Origin: Candidatus Avimonas narfae
GTDB taxonomy: Bacteria; Bacillota; Clostridia; Oscillospirales; Acutalibacteraceae
Reading direction: 5' to 3'
Length of the DNA: 64,000 bases
Assembly: GCA_904395335.1 (NCBI GenBank)
Contig: CAJFNR010000025.1
Location: forward strand, 1-64,000
Shown: piece by piece, positions 1-7,704 of the stretch
Layout: each line of letters starts with the position of its first letter
How positions within the stretch are numbered: the first letter of the stretch is position 1
Notes under the pieces: model-generated
What the model saw: the letters and a program-made list of their open reading frames with translations, nothing else
Databases searched by the model: none
Told to the model about the DNA's origin: nothing
Program-made: the position numbers and the translations under genes

Positions 1-134
1 GCTCAAACAACTTCCCCATGAGACCGCTCGGTTGGCTTTCTCCTCTTGAGTTCGCTGTCCAATATGTTTGACAAACCTACATTTTTTGAAAAACGGGAAA
101 CCGGAAAGATTTCGGCATCCCACGGCGGGAAATC

Positions 135-163
135 TTGTAATTTCCTCCGCTATCCAGTATAAT
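135..163 (+). promoter_or_regulatory. Sigma-A-type promoter for the S2P-scpAB operon
   Basis: TTGTAA (135-140) and a perfect TATAAT (158-163) are separated by 17 bp. Transcription would start about 170, roughly 28 nt before the first gene. The remainder of the first 134 bases shows no gene I can support. Confidence 0.7.
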
Positions 164-197
164 AAAACCTCTACTGATTGAGGAAAGGATGCCTGTG

Positions 198-860
198 ATG
201 CTGCAAGATATTCTTAGCGGGAACATGTCCCTGCCTTTATTGCTGCTTGAGTTCATCACCCTCTCATTGATTGTTCTGGTAGTTTTGCCGGTGCACGAAA
301 TGGCCCACGGCTATGTAGCGTACCGTCTGGGGGACCCCACCGCCAAAAATATGGGACGGCTGACCCCGAATCCTTTGGCCCATTTGGATCCCATCGGAAC
401 CCTGATGATCTTTTTGCTTGGCTTTGGCTATGCCAAGGCGGTGCCGGTGAACCCTTATAACTTCCGCAATCCAAAAACCGGTATGGCTTTGACAGCCTTG
501 GCGGGGCCGGTTTCCAATCTGTTGATGGCTGTCCTGGCGGTGGGGCTGTACCGCCTGCTTTCCTTTTTTATAACTTCAGCTTACGTGAATTCCATTCTGT
601 ATTGGATGCTGATTTTGGTTTTTGCCAGTGTCAATGTGGGATTGGCTGTTTTCAACCTGCTTCCCATACCGCCGCTGGATGGATACCGTATTCTTAGTGT
701 TATTCTTCCCGACCGGTGGATATACCTCATCGGTCGATATGAGAACTATCTGATTATTCTGGTGATGTTCCTGATCTTTACGGGGGTGCTCAGCACACCG
801 ATTTCCTTCGTGGCAAACTTCATTTTCCGGGGCATCCTTATGCTGTTCGGACTGGCGTGA
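198..860 (+). CDS. Site-2 protease (M50) family membrane metalloprotease
   Basis: A 220-residue polytopic membrane zinc protease of the compact bacterial S2P class, expected to cut substrates within the bilayer. The zinc motif VHEMAHGY (H33, E34, H37) lies at the end of the first hydrophobic stretch, and the second metal-ligand motif is LLPIPPLDGYRI near residue 160. Four or more membrane segments are visible and there is no PDZ domain, as usual for this short form. I chose ATG 198 because AGGAAAGG (181-188) runs directly into the ATG at 189. The family is often found just upstream of scpA in Firmicutes, as here. The substrate is unknown. Confidence 0.88.
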   Translation: MLQDILSGNMSLPLLLLEFITLSLIVLVVLPVHEMAHGYVAYRLGDPTAKNMGRLTPNPLAHLDPIGTLMIFLLGFGYAKAVPVNPYNFRNPKTGMALTALAGPVSNLLMAVLAVGLYRLLSFFITSAYVNSILYWMLILVFASVNVGLAVFNLLPIPPLDGYRILSVILPDRWIYLIGRYENYLIILVMFLIFTGVLSTPISFVANFIFRGILMLFGLA

Positions 861-865
861 CACCT

Positions 866-1618
866 ATGGAAACCATATCGTACCGGCTTCCGGTTTTCGA
901 GGGGCCGTTGGATCTTCTGCTGCATCTGGTGCAGAAAAACAAAATTAATATCTACGATATTCCCATCGCGGAGCTGCTGGAGCAATATCTGGAGGCCATC
1001 GAGCGCTGGAAGGAAGCCGACCTGGAGGTGGCCAGCGAGTTCCTGGAGATGGCGGCCCGGCTGGTGCAAATTAAGTCCTCGCTCCTTCTGCCCCGGCAGG
1101 AGGAGGCGGAACGGCTCCGGCAGGAGCTGACCGGCGAACTGATCGAATACCAGCTCTGTCAGGAGGCCGCCCGGCGACTGGCAAAGCGCTATATCGGCGG
1201 AGATGTGTTTGTCCGTGGGCCTGAGGAACGGGAGCCGGACACCACCTACCGCCGGCGGCATGAACCGGAGGAGCTGCTGGATGCGTATCTGGCGGCGGCG
1301 GGAAGAGGACGGCGCAAGCTGCCGCCGCCGGCAAAGGCGTTCAGCGGTATTGTATCGCGCACCATTGTTTCGGTATCCTCCCGCATCACCTATGTGTTGG
1401 GGAGGTTGTATCAGGGGCGCCAGGTGACCTGCCGCACGCTGTATGAAGCCTCCCGAAGCCGTTCGGAAATGGTGGCCACCTTTTTGGCACTGCTGGAGCT
1501 GATTAAGGACAAGCGCATCTGGGTAGAAGGAGAGGAGGCCGACCAGCAGGTGCGCATGCGGCGGGCGGATGAAGCTGAGGATGAGGAGCCGGAGGAGGAG
1601 AATACCATTGGAAATTAA
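866..1618 (+). CDS. scpA: Segregation and condensation protein A (kleisin)
   Basis: ScpA is the kleisin subunit that bridges the SMC heads and binds ScpB, helping chromosome compaction and segregation. The N-terminus carries the family signature FEGPLDLLLHLVQ and the SMC-neck binding helix region (LEQYLEAIERWKEADLEVA). The C-terminal winged-helix part is around residues 170-235, and length (about 250) is normal. An in-frame GTG at 857 would overlap the previous stop by 4 nt and is an alternative start. The gene overlaps scpB, consistent with coupled translation. SMC itself is not in the window. Confidence 0.95.
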   Translation: METISYRLPVFEGPLDLLLHLVQKNKINIYDIPIAELLEQYLEAIERWKEADLEVASEFLEMAARLVQIKSSLLLPRQEEAERLRQELTGELIEYQLCQEAARRLAKRYIGGDVFVRGPEEREPDTTYRRRHEPEELLDAYLAAAGRGRRKLPPPAKAFSGIVSRTIVSVSSRITYVLGRLYQGRQVTCRTLYEASRSRSEMVATFLALLELIKDKRIWVEGEEADQQVRMRRADEAEDEEPEEENTIGN

Positions 1619-2189
1619 ACAATACCAGGCGGCGATGGAAGCCGTGCTGTTCTCCGCTGGGGAGCCGGTTCCCCTGTCCCGGCTGGCGGAGGCATTGGAG
1701 CTGGACGAGGAATCCGCCGGGAAGCTGGCGGAGGACCTGCGCCAGGAAATCAATACGAGAACCGGGGGTATCCGCATGGTGAAGATGGAGGACCGGTATC
1801 AGCTGTGTACCAAAACCGAATATGCCTCCTATGTCCGTCGGGCGCTGGACATTCGCCGGAATACGCCTCTCTCCCAGGCGGCGATGGAGGTGCTGGCCAT
1901 CATCGCCTACAACCAGCCGGTGACCAAGGCCTTTGTGGAGCAGGTCCGTGGCGTGGACTGCGGGGCGGTGCTGCAAGGATTGGTGAGCAAAAGCCTGGTG
2001 GAGGAGAAGGGACGTTTGGAGCTGCCCGGACGGCCGCTGCTGTATGGGACGACGCCGGATTTCCTCCGCTGCTTCGGCATCACGGGACTGCAGGAGCTGC
2101 CGCCCCTTCCTCAGCAGGAGGAAAACGGAATGGAGGAAACCACGCTGGACGATGTCATCGAGGAAAACGAAAGCCGTTCGGGGGAGTGA
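1608..2189 (+). CDS. scpB: Segregation and condensation protein B
   Basis: ScpB forms dimers of paired winged helices that bind ScpA in the SMC complex. The protein begins MEIKQYQAAMEAVLFSAGEP, a typical ScpB opening, and contains the conserved QAAMEVLAIIAYNQPVT helix-turn-helix. The TTG at 1608 is the likely start: GGAGGAGGAG (1591-1600) lies 7 nt upstream, whereas the reading frame extended to 1569 adds an Arg-rich stretch not found in the family. The start lies inside the scpA 3' end. Length is 193 residues; the acidic C-terminal tail is common. Confidence 0.94.
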   Translation: MEIKQYQAAMEAVLFSAGEPVPLSRLAEALELDEESAGKLAEDLRQEINTRTGGIRMVKMEDRYQLCTKTEYASYVRRALDIRRNTPLSQAAMEVLAIIAYNQPVTKAFVEQVRGVDCGAVLQGLVSKSLVEEKGRLELPGRPLLYGTTPDFLRCFGITGLQELPPLPQQEENGMEETTLDDVIEENESRSGE

Positions 2190-2193
2190 TCCG

Positions 2194-2865
2194 TTGATTA
2201 TTGTGTATATTTTGTTGGGGCTGGTAGTGCTTCTTTTCCTTCTTCTCCTTTTGCCGGCTCATATCGCGGTGACCTTTGACGGCTCTTTTCAGGCCAGGGC
2301 GGGGATCGGTCCGGTTGTTTTCCGTCTGTATCCGCCTAAAGAAGAAAAGAAGAAAAAGAAAAAAGAAATCTCCTACGAAAAGCCGCCTAAAAAATCGAAG
2401 AAGGAGGAGGGGGTACGCGCCGCCTCCGAGCTGGAACGACTGTGGAAGGAGGAGGGATGGCAGGCGGCATTGTCCTATCTCTGTCGGATGGCCTCCTTCC
2501 TTCTGGAGGCGTTTCAGCGCTTTTTGGATATTCTGGTCATCGACCGGCTGAATATCCAGCTGAGGGTGGCTTCCGGCGATGCTGATATCACTGCCACCGA
2601 TTACGGGAAGGCCTGCGGGGTGCTGTATCCGGTGCTGGCGCTGATCAAAAGCCGGGTCCGGGTACGCCGGGAGCAGCTGTCTGTCCAGCCGGATTTTATC
2701 GCGGAAAAGACGGAGTTCCGTCTGGAATTCCGGGCACACGTGATTCTGATCAAGGTTCTGTGGCAGGGATTGCGACTGCTGATGAGATTTTTGGTCCATA
2801 CTTCCACTGATGGTACGGCGGAACCCGCCGGGGAAAGGATGATAGATAATGGCAGAAAAAAATAA
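2194..2865 (+). CDS. DUF2953-like single-span membrane protein
   Basis: About 223 residues. It opens with a strongly hydrophobic helix (residues 1-22), followed by a short beta-rich stretch, then a very basic linker of roughly 30 residues made mostly of Lys and Glu (about 50-78), then a C-terminal domain with conserved-looking VASGDADITATDYGKACG. This resembles the DUF2953 proteins that sit next to ytfJ/gerW and scpB in Firmicutes, whose function is not established. TTG 2194 is chosen because GGGGAG lies just upstream at 2181-2186; extension to 2044 would read through scpB in another frame. It overlaps gerW by 17 nt. Confidence 0.78.
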   Translation: MIIVYILLGLVVLLFLLLLLPAHIAVTFDGSFQARAGIGPVVFRLYPPKEEKKKKKKEISYEKPPKKSKKEEGVRAASELERLWKEEGWQAALSYLCRMASFLLEAFQRFLDILVIDRLNIQLRVASGDADITATDYGKACGVLYPVLALIKSRVRVRREQLSVQPDFIAEKTEFRLEFRAHVILIKVLWQGLRLLMRFLVHTSTDGTAEPAGERMIDNGRKK

Positions 2866-3304
2866 CGATGTCCAGGGGCTCCTCGGTGTCTCCATGGATA
2901 AGATTAAGCAGATGGTGGATGTCAACACCATCATCGGCGAACCGATCACGGTGCCGGGGGGAACGGTACTGATTCCGGTCTCCAAGGTAGCCTACGGCTT
3001 TGCAGCCGGCGGTTCCGACTGGCCCTCCAAGAGCAATGCCACCCTTTTCGGCGGCGGAAGCGGGGCGGGTATCAACATCACGCCCATTGCGTTCATCGTG
3101 ATCCGGGAGGACGAGGTGCGGATGCTTCATGTGGTATCCAAGCCCGATTCCGGTGACAAGATCGTCAACATGGTGCCGGATCTGGTGGATAAGATCGCTT
3201 CTCTTTTCCCGAGCAAAAACAAGGAAAAGGCCACCCAGACCAAAACGGAAATCACTCCGGACGAGGTGACGGTCACGGAAACGGAGATCACAGAGAAAAA
3301 ATAA
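2849..3304 (+). CDS. ytfJ: GerW family sporulation protein (YtfJ)
   Basis: A 151-residue GerW/YtfJ protein. In Bacillus the homologue is made during sporulation and is needed for normal spore germination. Visible family features are the N-terminal helix LLGVSMDKIKQMVDVNTIIG, the segment VPGGTVLIPVSKVAYGF and a glycine-rich patch near residues 65-80. The C-terminal tail is rich in Thr and Glu and varies in the family. It overlaps the preceding DUF2953-like gene, the common arrangement in clostridia, and precedes a dacF-type gene, also common in sporulation neighbourhoods. Confidence 0.92.
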   Translation: MAEKNNDVQGLLGVSMDKIKQMVDVNTIIGEPITVPGGTVLIPVSKVAYGFAAGGSDWPSKSNATLFGGGSGAGINITPIAFIVIREDEVRMLHVVSKPDSGDKIVNMVPDLVDKIASLFPSKNKEKATQTKTEITPDEVTVTETEITEKK

Positions 3305-3394
3305 ACGCATAAAAGAAGTTTTTTCACCTGCTTTTCCGCCCTGCATAGGCCGAGCCCCTCTTTGCATAGGGATGAAGCGGGCAGGTGGTAAACA

Positions 3395-4555
3395 TTGTTG
3401 AAGCATTGGAAAAAGTTCGGGACATGGATGTCGGTATGGGTGCTGCTGATGACAGCGGTGCCCGGTTGGCAATCAGCGGCGGAGCCCTTCGGCGTTTCCT
3501 CCGCCTCCGCCATTTTGTATGAGCCGGAGCGTGGGCTGATTCTGTATGAAAAGGATATCCATACGCCTCGGTCCATGGCCAGCACTACCAAGGTGATGAC
3601 CGGCCTGCTGGCGTTGGAGCAGGGGGATCTGGACCGGGAGATTACGGTTCCGGCGGAAGCCGTCCGGGTGGAGGGCTCCGCGTTGGGACTGCGGGGCGGG
3701 GATACCATCTCCATGCGGGATCTGGTGATCGGCCTGCTGCTGGAATCCGGCAACGATGCGGCCAACGTCATTGCCTATGTGTTGGATGGTTCGATTCCCG
3801 CCTTTGCGGAGCGGATGAACGCCCGTGCGGCAGAGATCGGTATGAAGGACACTACGTTTGTCACGCCCTCTGGGCTGGACGAGGGGGAGCACTCCTCCTC
3901 CGCCTACGACATGGCTCTGCTGGCGGCGGAAGCTATGAAGAATGAGGACTTTGCCGCTATCTGTTCTCTCAAAACCGCCGTGATTCGTTTCGGCAATCCC
4001 ATGAGGGAAGTGACGGTGCGCAACCACAACAAGCTGCTGTCGCTGTACGATGATGCGATAGGGATCAAGACCGGCTTTACAAAGAAGTCGGGGAAATGTC
4101 TGGTTTCGGCGGCGAGGCGGGATGGCGTGTTGTTGATTGCGGTGACGCTCAACGGCGGCGATTATTGGAACGATCATATGAGCCTGTACGAGTACGGCTT
4201 CCAGCAGGTGGAGTCGGTGACACTGCCGGTACCTGAGTTGCCTGAGCTGCCGGTGGCAGGCGGTGAGTGCGGGCAGCTATCGCTGACGGCGTCCGGGCCT
4301 CCGTCGGCGGTCCTCCCCAAGGGGCAGGCGGATCAGGTGACCTGCCGGGTATACGCGCCCTCGTTTTTGCTGGCCCCTGTGGAAGCGGGAACGGTGGTGG
4401 GCGAGGCGCGGTATTATTTTGACGGAAAAGAGATCGGACGGGTGACCCTGACGGTTTCGGAAGGAACGCCCGCCCGTCCGGTGGCAGGGTACGGCGAACG
4501 CTTTATGCGGATGCTGACCGCCATGCTGAGAGTATGGGCCGGACTGGACGTATAA
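3395..4555 (+). CDS. dacF: D-alanyl-D-alanine carboxypeptidase, DacF/PBP5 type (S11)
   Basis: A 386-residue secreted serine carboxypeptidase that trims the terminal D-Ala from peptidoglycan stem peptides. A signal peptide occupies about residues 1-28. The penicillin-binding motifs are STTK (catalytic Ser and Lys), SGN and KTG (IKTGFTKKSG), followed by the C-terminal beta domain and a last amphipathic helix (FMRMLTAMLRVWAGL) suited to membrane anchoring. TTG 3395 or TTG 3398 is the start. The RBS GCAGGTG (3381-3387) is complementary to CACCTGC at 3325-3331, so it can be folded into a hairpin. Neighbouring gerW suggests a sporulation role like DacF, but vegetative use is possible. Confidence 0.9.
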   Translation: MLKHWKKFGTWMSVWVLLMTAVPGWQSAAEPFGVSSASAILYEPERGLILYEKDIHTPRSMASTTKVMTGLLALEQGDLDREITVPAEAVRVEGSALGLRGGDTISMRDLVIGLLLESGNDAANVIAYVLDGSIPAFAERMNARAAEIGMKDTTFVTPSGLDEGEHSSSAYDMALLAAEAMKNEDFAAICSLKTAVIRFGNPMREVTVRNHNKLLSLYDDAIGIKTGFTKKSGKCLVSAARRDGVLLIAVTLNGGDYWNDHMSLYEYGFQQVESVTLPVPELPELPVAGGECGQLSLTASGPPSAVLPKGQADQVTCRVYAPSFLLAPVEAGTVVGEARYYFDGKEIGRVTLTVSEGTPARPVAGYGERFMRMLTAMLRVWAGLDV

Positions 4556-4571
4556 CAAGGATGGGAAAATC

Positions 4572-5366
4572 ATGAGCGATGAAAGACTGCAGAAAATCCT
4601 GGCGGAATGCGGGATTGCCTCCCGCCGCAGGGCGGAGGAGCTGATTGCCGCCGGCAAAGTGAAGGTCAACGGACGGCGGGCCCAGGTGGGGGATAAAGCC
4701 GATTTGAAGCGGGACACCGTCACCGTGGAAGGAAAACGGTTGTCGGCACCGGAGAAAAAACTCTATTTGATGCTCAACAAGCCGCGGGGATTTGTCACCA
4801 CGCTCCGGGACGAACAGGGGCGAAAATGCGTGGCGGATTTGGTGACGGGAGCCGGGGCGCGCGTGTTTCCGGTGGGGCGCCTGGACCGGGATTCCGAGGG
4901 GCTGTTGCTGCTGACCAACGACGGAGAATTTGCCAATGCCCTGACCCATCCTTCCAGTCATGTGCCCAAGGTATACCGGGTCACCATCCGGCAGGACGTG
5001 ACGGAGGAACAGGCTGCCCGTTTTTGTGCCGGTATGCTGCTTGACGGGCGCCAGACGGCCCCGGCGGAGTTCCATATTTTGCTCAAGGAGCCGACCCGTA
5101 CAGTGGCGGAAGTGGTTCTTTACGAAGGACGCAACCGCCAGATCCGGCGGATGTGCGAATCACTGGGGCTGGAGGTCATCCGCCTGCGGCGGACCTCCAT
5201 CGGCGGGGTTCGCCTAGGGATGCTGCAGCCGGGAAAATGGCGGCCCCTGGAACCGCAGGAGGTCAAGCTCCTGATGACGCAGGCCAATATCAAATCCAAG
5301 GAAGCGCTTCGCTATACCAGACAAAGGAGGGTGGAAGGGAATGATCGCCATTCTGCCCGCCGATGA
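4572..5366 (+). CDS. rluB: Pseudouridine synthase, RsuA/RluB/E/F family
   Basis: A 264-residue rRNA pseudouridine synthase, most like RluB, which modifies 23S rRNA. The N-terminal S4 domain (about 1-60, ERLQKILAECGIASRRRAEE) binds RNA. The catalytic motif is VGRLDRDSEGLLLLTNDG with the active-site Asp, followed by the family KVYRV and GRNRQIRRM motifs. Length is typical. ATG 4572 follows ACAAGGATGGGAAA. Its 3' end overlaps the next small gene by 26 nt. Confidence 0.93.
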   Translation: MSDERLQKILAECGIASRRRAEELIAAGKVKVNGRRAQVGDKADLKRDTVTVEGKRLSAPEKKLYLMLNKPRGFVTTLRDEQGRKCVADLVTGAGARVFPVGRLDRDSEGLLLLTNDGEFANALTHPSSHVPKVYRVTIRQDVTEEQAARFCAGMLLDGRQTAPAEFHILLKEPTRTVAEVVLYEGRNRQIRRMCESLGLEVIRLRRTSIGGVRLGMLQPGKWRPLEPQEVKLLMTQANIKSKEALRYTRQRRVEGNDRHSARR

Positions 5367-5709
5367 ATATGAGCGCCGCCTTCTCTTTGAGAAAGCGGCG
5401 CTTTGCTGCGGGGAATCCGACCGCGCCATGCTGCTGCGCGATGGGGAAACCGTGAAAGGAAGCATCCTGTACCGCCTGGAGGGAAGGCGCGTTATTCTGT
5501 TAAAGCTCAACGGCGATGGCCATACTAACAGGGAGGGACTGATCCGGGCCGCTCTTAACGCCGGGTGGCGGGAGGGGGCTGCTGAGGCCTTCTGTCAGGG
5601 TGGTGAATGGTGCGAATGGGCCCGGAAGCTCTGTTTCGTACCGGAAGGAGAGGGGTATGCAGTCCTGCTAGCGGAATTTTTTGCCCGAAAATGTTCCCAG
5701 GAACGGTAA
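5341..5709 (+). CDS. Small protein of unknown function
   Basis: A 122-residue soluble protein that I do not recognise. It begins MIAILPADEYERRLLFEKAA and has an alternating strand-helix pattern with several Trp, Cys and Gly residues (GGEWCEWARKLCF). This vaguely resembles a small GNAT-like fold, but no acetyl-CoA-binding motif is visible. A strong ribosome site (AGGAGGGTGG then AAGGGA, 5325-5340) precedes the ATG, and the start lies inside rluB. That argues it is real and translationally coupled to it. It is the last gene before the promoter at 5717. Confidence 0.65.
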   Translation: MIAILPADEYERRLLFEKAALCCGESDRAMLLRDGETVKGSILYRLEGRRVILLKLNGDGHTNREGLIRAALNAGWREGAAEAFCQGGEWCEWARKLCFVPEGEGYAVLLAEFFARKCSQER

Positions 5710-5716
5710 AAACTCC

Positions 5717-5745
5717 TTGTCATTTGTAATGGGATAGGATATAAT
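5717..5745 (+). promoter_or_regulatory. Sigma-A-type promoter of the biotin carboxyltransferase operon
   Basis: TTGTCA (5717-5722), a 17-bp spacer and TATAAT (5740-5745): 11 of 12 consensus bases. The predicted leader to the first gene is about 140 nt. I saw no recognisable riboswitch in it. Confidence 0.85.
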
Positions 5746-5892
5746 CTGATATAAATGGCCTGATTCGCGGAAAAGCACGGAGCTGAAAGCGCCGGTGCCT
5801 TTTCCGGTAGCCTCGTCCGCTTGTGTCAGGCCGAAAGGAAGACGTGTAGAATTTGGTGCCCTGCGGCACTTCCGAAAGGCGTGGTTTGGAAA

Positions 5893-7209
5893 ATGGACAT
5901 GCACACTCAGCTGGAAAAGCTCGGCGCGGCGGTAGCGGCCGGCGCCAACTCCCCGGCACGCCGGCGTTTGGAGCAATTCTTTGACGCCGATACCTTTGTA
6001 GAAATCGACCGGCTGGCCCGCGACGGAGATCACCCGGCCGAGGTGGTGGCGGGATATGGCTGTGTGGACGGCAGCCCGGTTTATGCGTACGCACAGGACC
6101 GCGAGGTATGCTGCGGCGCGGTGGGACGCGCTCAGGCGTCTAAAATTCGCAAGATTTACGATATGGCAGCTCAGAACGGTGCTCCGGTGGTAGGTATGTT
6201 CGACAGCGACGGAGCCAAGCTGGGCGAGGGGATCGACGCCATGGATGCCATTGCGGACATCCTGTTGGCCTGCAACAATCTTTCCGGCGTAGTACCCCAG
6301 ATCGCGGTGATCGCTGGCCCCTGTGTCGGGTCCGCAGCGTTGATTGCCGCCAATGCCGATGTGACGGTGGCGGTCAAGGAGACCGATTATTATCTCAATC
6401 CCGGCGACGAATCCGCCCCGGCGTCCCTGTATGCGGAAAATGAGGAAGAGGCGCTGAGTAAGGTCAGGGAACTGATTGCCTTGCTGCCCGCCAACAATCT
6501 GGCGGCTCCCTGTGCTTATGATTTCGACGGCGCTTCTGTCGTGGCCTGCGAGGGAATCGACACCGTGCTGGAAGCGGTGGCGGATCCGGATTCCCTTCTG
6601 GTGATGGGCGGAGATGGCGCCTGCAAAACCGCCCTGGGTCGTGTGGGCGGCCAGTCCTGTGGCATGATCACCCTCTCCGGCGATAAGGTAGAGGGATGCG
6701 CAGCCTCCCGCATCGCGCGCTTTGTCCGTCTTTGCGATGCGTTTTCCCTTCCGGTTCTCACGTTTGTGGACGCGGCGAGCTTTGCTTGTCTGAAGGGCGC
6801 CGCTAAGCTATCCCATGTCTATGCGGAAGCGACCACGGCCAAAATCACTGTCATTACCGGCCGGGCCTATGGTTCGGTGTATATTGCTGCGGCGGGCAAA
6901 GCTGCCGGAGCCGATGTGGTTTACGCCTGGCCGGGAGCGGCGATTTCTCCGCTGAATCCTGAGGCGGCCATCCATATTTTCTGGAAGGATAAGCTGGCGG
7001 GAATGGCCGATCCGGTCAAGGGCCGTCAGCAGCTGGCGGAACAATATGCGGCGGAGAACTGCTCTCCGCTGGAAGCGGCGGCTCAGGGGGCAGTGACGGA
7101 TGTGATCCGTCCGGAGGAGACCCGTTCCCGTCTAATCGCCGCAATGGAAATGCTCTCCGGCAAGCGGGTGTCCCGGCTGCCTAAAAAGCATTCCAACCTG
7201 CCGCTTTAA
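5893..7209 (+). CDS. Divergent CoA-type carboxyltransferase (MmdA/12S-like)
   Basis: A 438-residue member of the crotonase-fold carboxyltransferase family (12S transcarboxylase, MmdA, PCCB), which moves CO2 between biotin and an acyl-CoA. Family anchors are FVEIDRLARDG, GYG, VVPQIAVIAGPC, DKAARF-like SRIARFVRLCDAF, AEATTAKITVITGRAYGS, and the C-terminal VIRPEETRSRLIAAMEML...KKHSNLPL. It is shorter than the roughly 510-residue relatives. The usual GGARIQEG reads SDGAKLGEG, the usual GPCAGGA reads GPCVGSA, and the glycine-rich C-terminal oxyanion loop is reduced to SFACLKGAAKL. First gene of an operon with a biotin carrier and OadA. The substrate cannot be read from sequence; ATG 5899 is an alternative start. 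Confidence 0.82.
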   Translation: MDMHTQLEKLGAAVAAGANSPARRRLEQFFDADTFVEIDRLARDGDHPAEVVAGYGCVDGSPVYAYAQDREVCCGAVGRAQASKIRKIYDMAAQNGAPVVGMFDSDGAKLGEGIDAMDAIADILLACNNLSGVVPQIAVIAGPCVGSAALIAANADVTVAVKETDYYLNPGDESAPASLYAENEEEALSKVRELIALLPANNLAAPCAYDFDGASVVACEGIDTVLEAVADPDSLLVMGGDGACKTALGRVGGQSCGMITLSGDKVEGCAASRIARFVRLCDAFSLPVLTFVDAASFACLKGAAKLSHVYAEATTAKITVITGRAYGSVYIAAAGKAAGADVVYAWPGAAISPLNPEAAIHIFWKDKLAGMADPVKGRQQLAEQYAAENCSPLEAAAQGAVTDVIRPEETRSRLIAAMEMLSGKRVSRLPKKHSNLPL

Positions 7210-7245
7210 TAAACGATTTGATAATCGACGGAAAGGATGACAATT

Positions 7246-7653
7246 ATGAAGCGCTACAATATTACGGTAAATGGTAAGGTCTATGACGTTCAGGTGGAGG
7301 AAGTGGGGGCTTCCGCTCCCGCTGCACCGGCGGCAGCTGCTGCGGCCCCGGCACCTGTTGCCGCTCCTGCGCCGCAAGCGGCGGCCCCGGCTGAGGCGGC
7401 TCCTGCTGCGCCGGCCGCTTCTGCGGAGGCTCCCGCCGGTGCGGAGACCATCAATGCCCCCATGCCTGGCAACATCTTGGATATCAAGGTCAAGGCCGGC
7501 GATCAGGTAACCAAGGGACAGGTGCTGCTGATCCTGGAAGCGATGAAGATGGAAAACGAAATCATGTCTCCCCGCGACGGCGTCGTGGCCGGTGTACATG
7601 TCAACAAGGGCGACAGCGTGGATTCCGGCAAGCTGCTGGTTTCTCTTCAGTAA
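7246..7653 (+). CDS. Biotin carboxyl carrier protein (decarboxylase/transcarboxylase type)
   Basis: A 135-residue biotinyl-carrier protein. An N-terminal beta segment ([20 protein letters not shown]) is followed by an Ala/Pro-rich flexible linker (about residues 22-65) and a biotinyl domain with the motif EAMKMENE; the biotinylated lysine is K101. This is the layout of the 1.3S subunit and of GcdC/MmdC carriers. The upstream ATG at 7237 overlaps the GAAAGGA ribosome site, so ATG 7246 is chosen. A GGCCCT-GT-AGGGCC hairpin lies in the 51-nt gap to the next gene and may balance expression. It is the shared carrier for the two carboxyltransferases beside it. Confidence 0.93.
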   Translation: MKRYNITVNGKVYDVQVEEVGASAPAAPAAAAAAPAPVAAPAPQAAAPAEAAPAAPAASAEAPAGAETINAPMPGNILDIKVKAGDQVTKGQVLLILEAMKMENEIMSPRDGVVAGVHVNKGDSVDSGKLLVSLQ

Positions 7654-7704
7654 GCTGGCGGCGGCCCTGTAGGGCCCTTTCCAACAGAGAAAGGAAGGAT
7701 TAAT

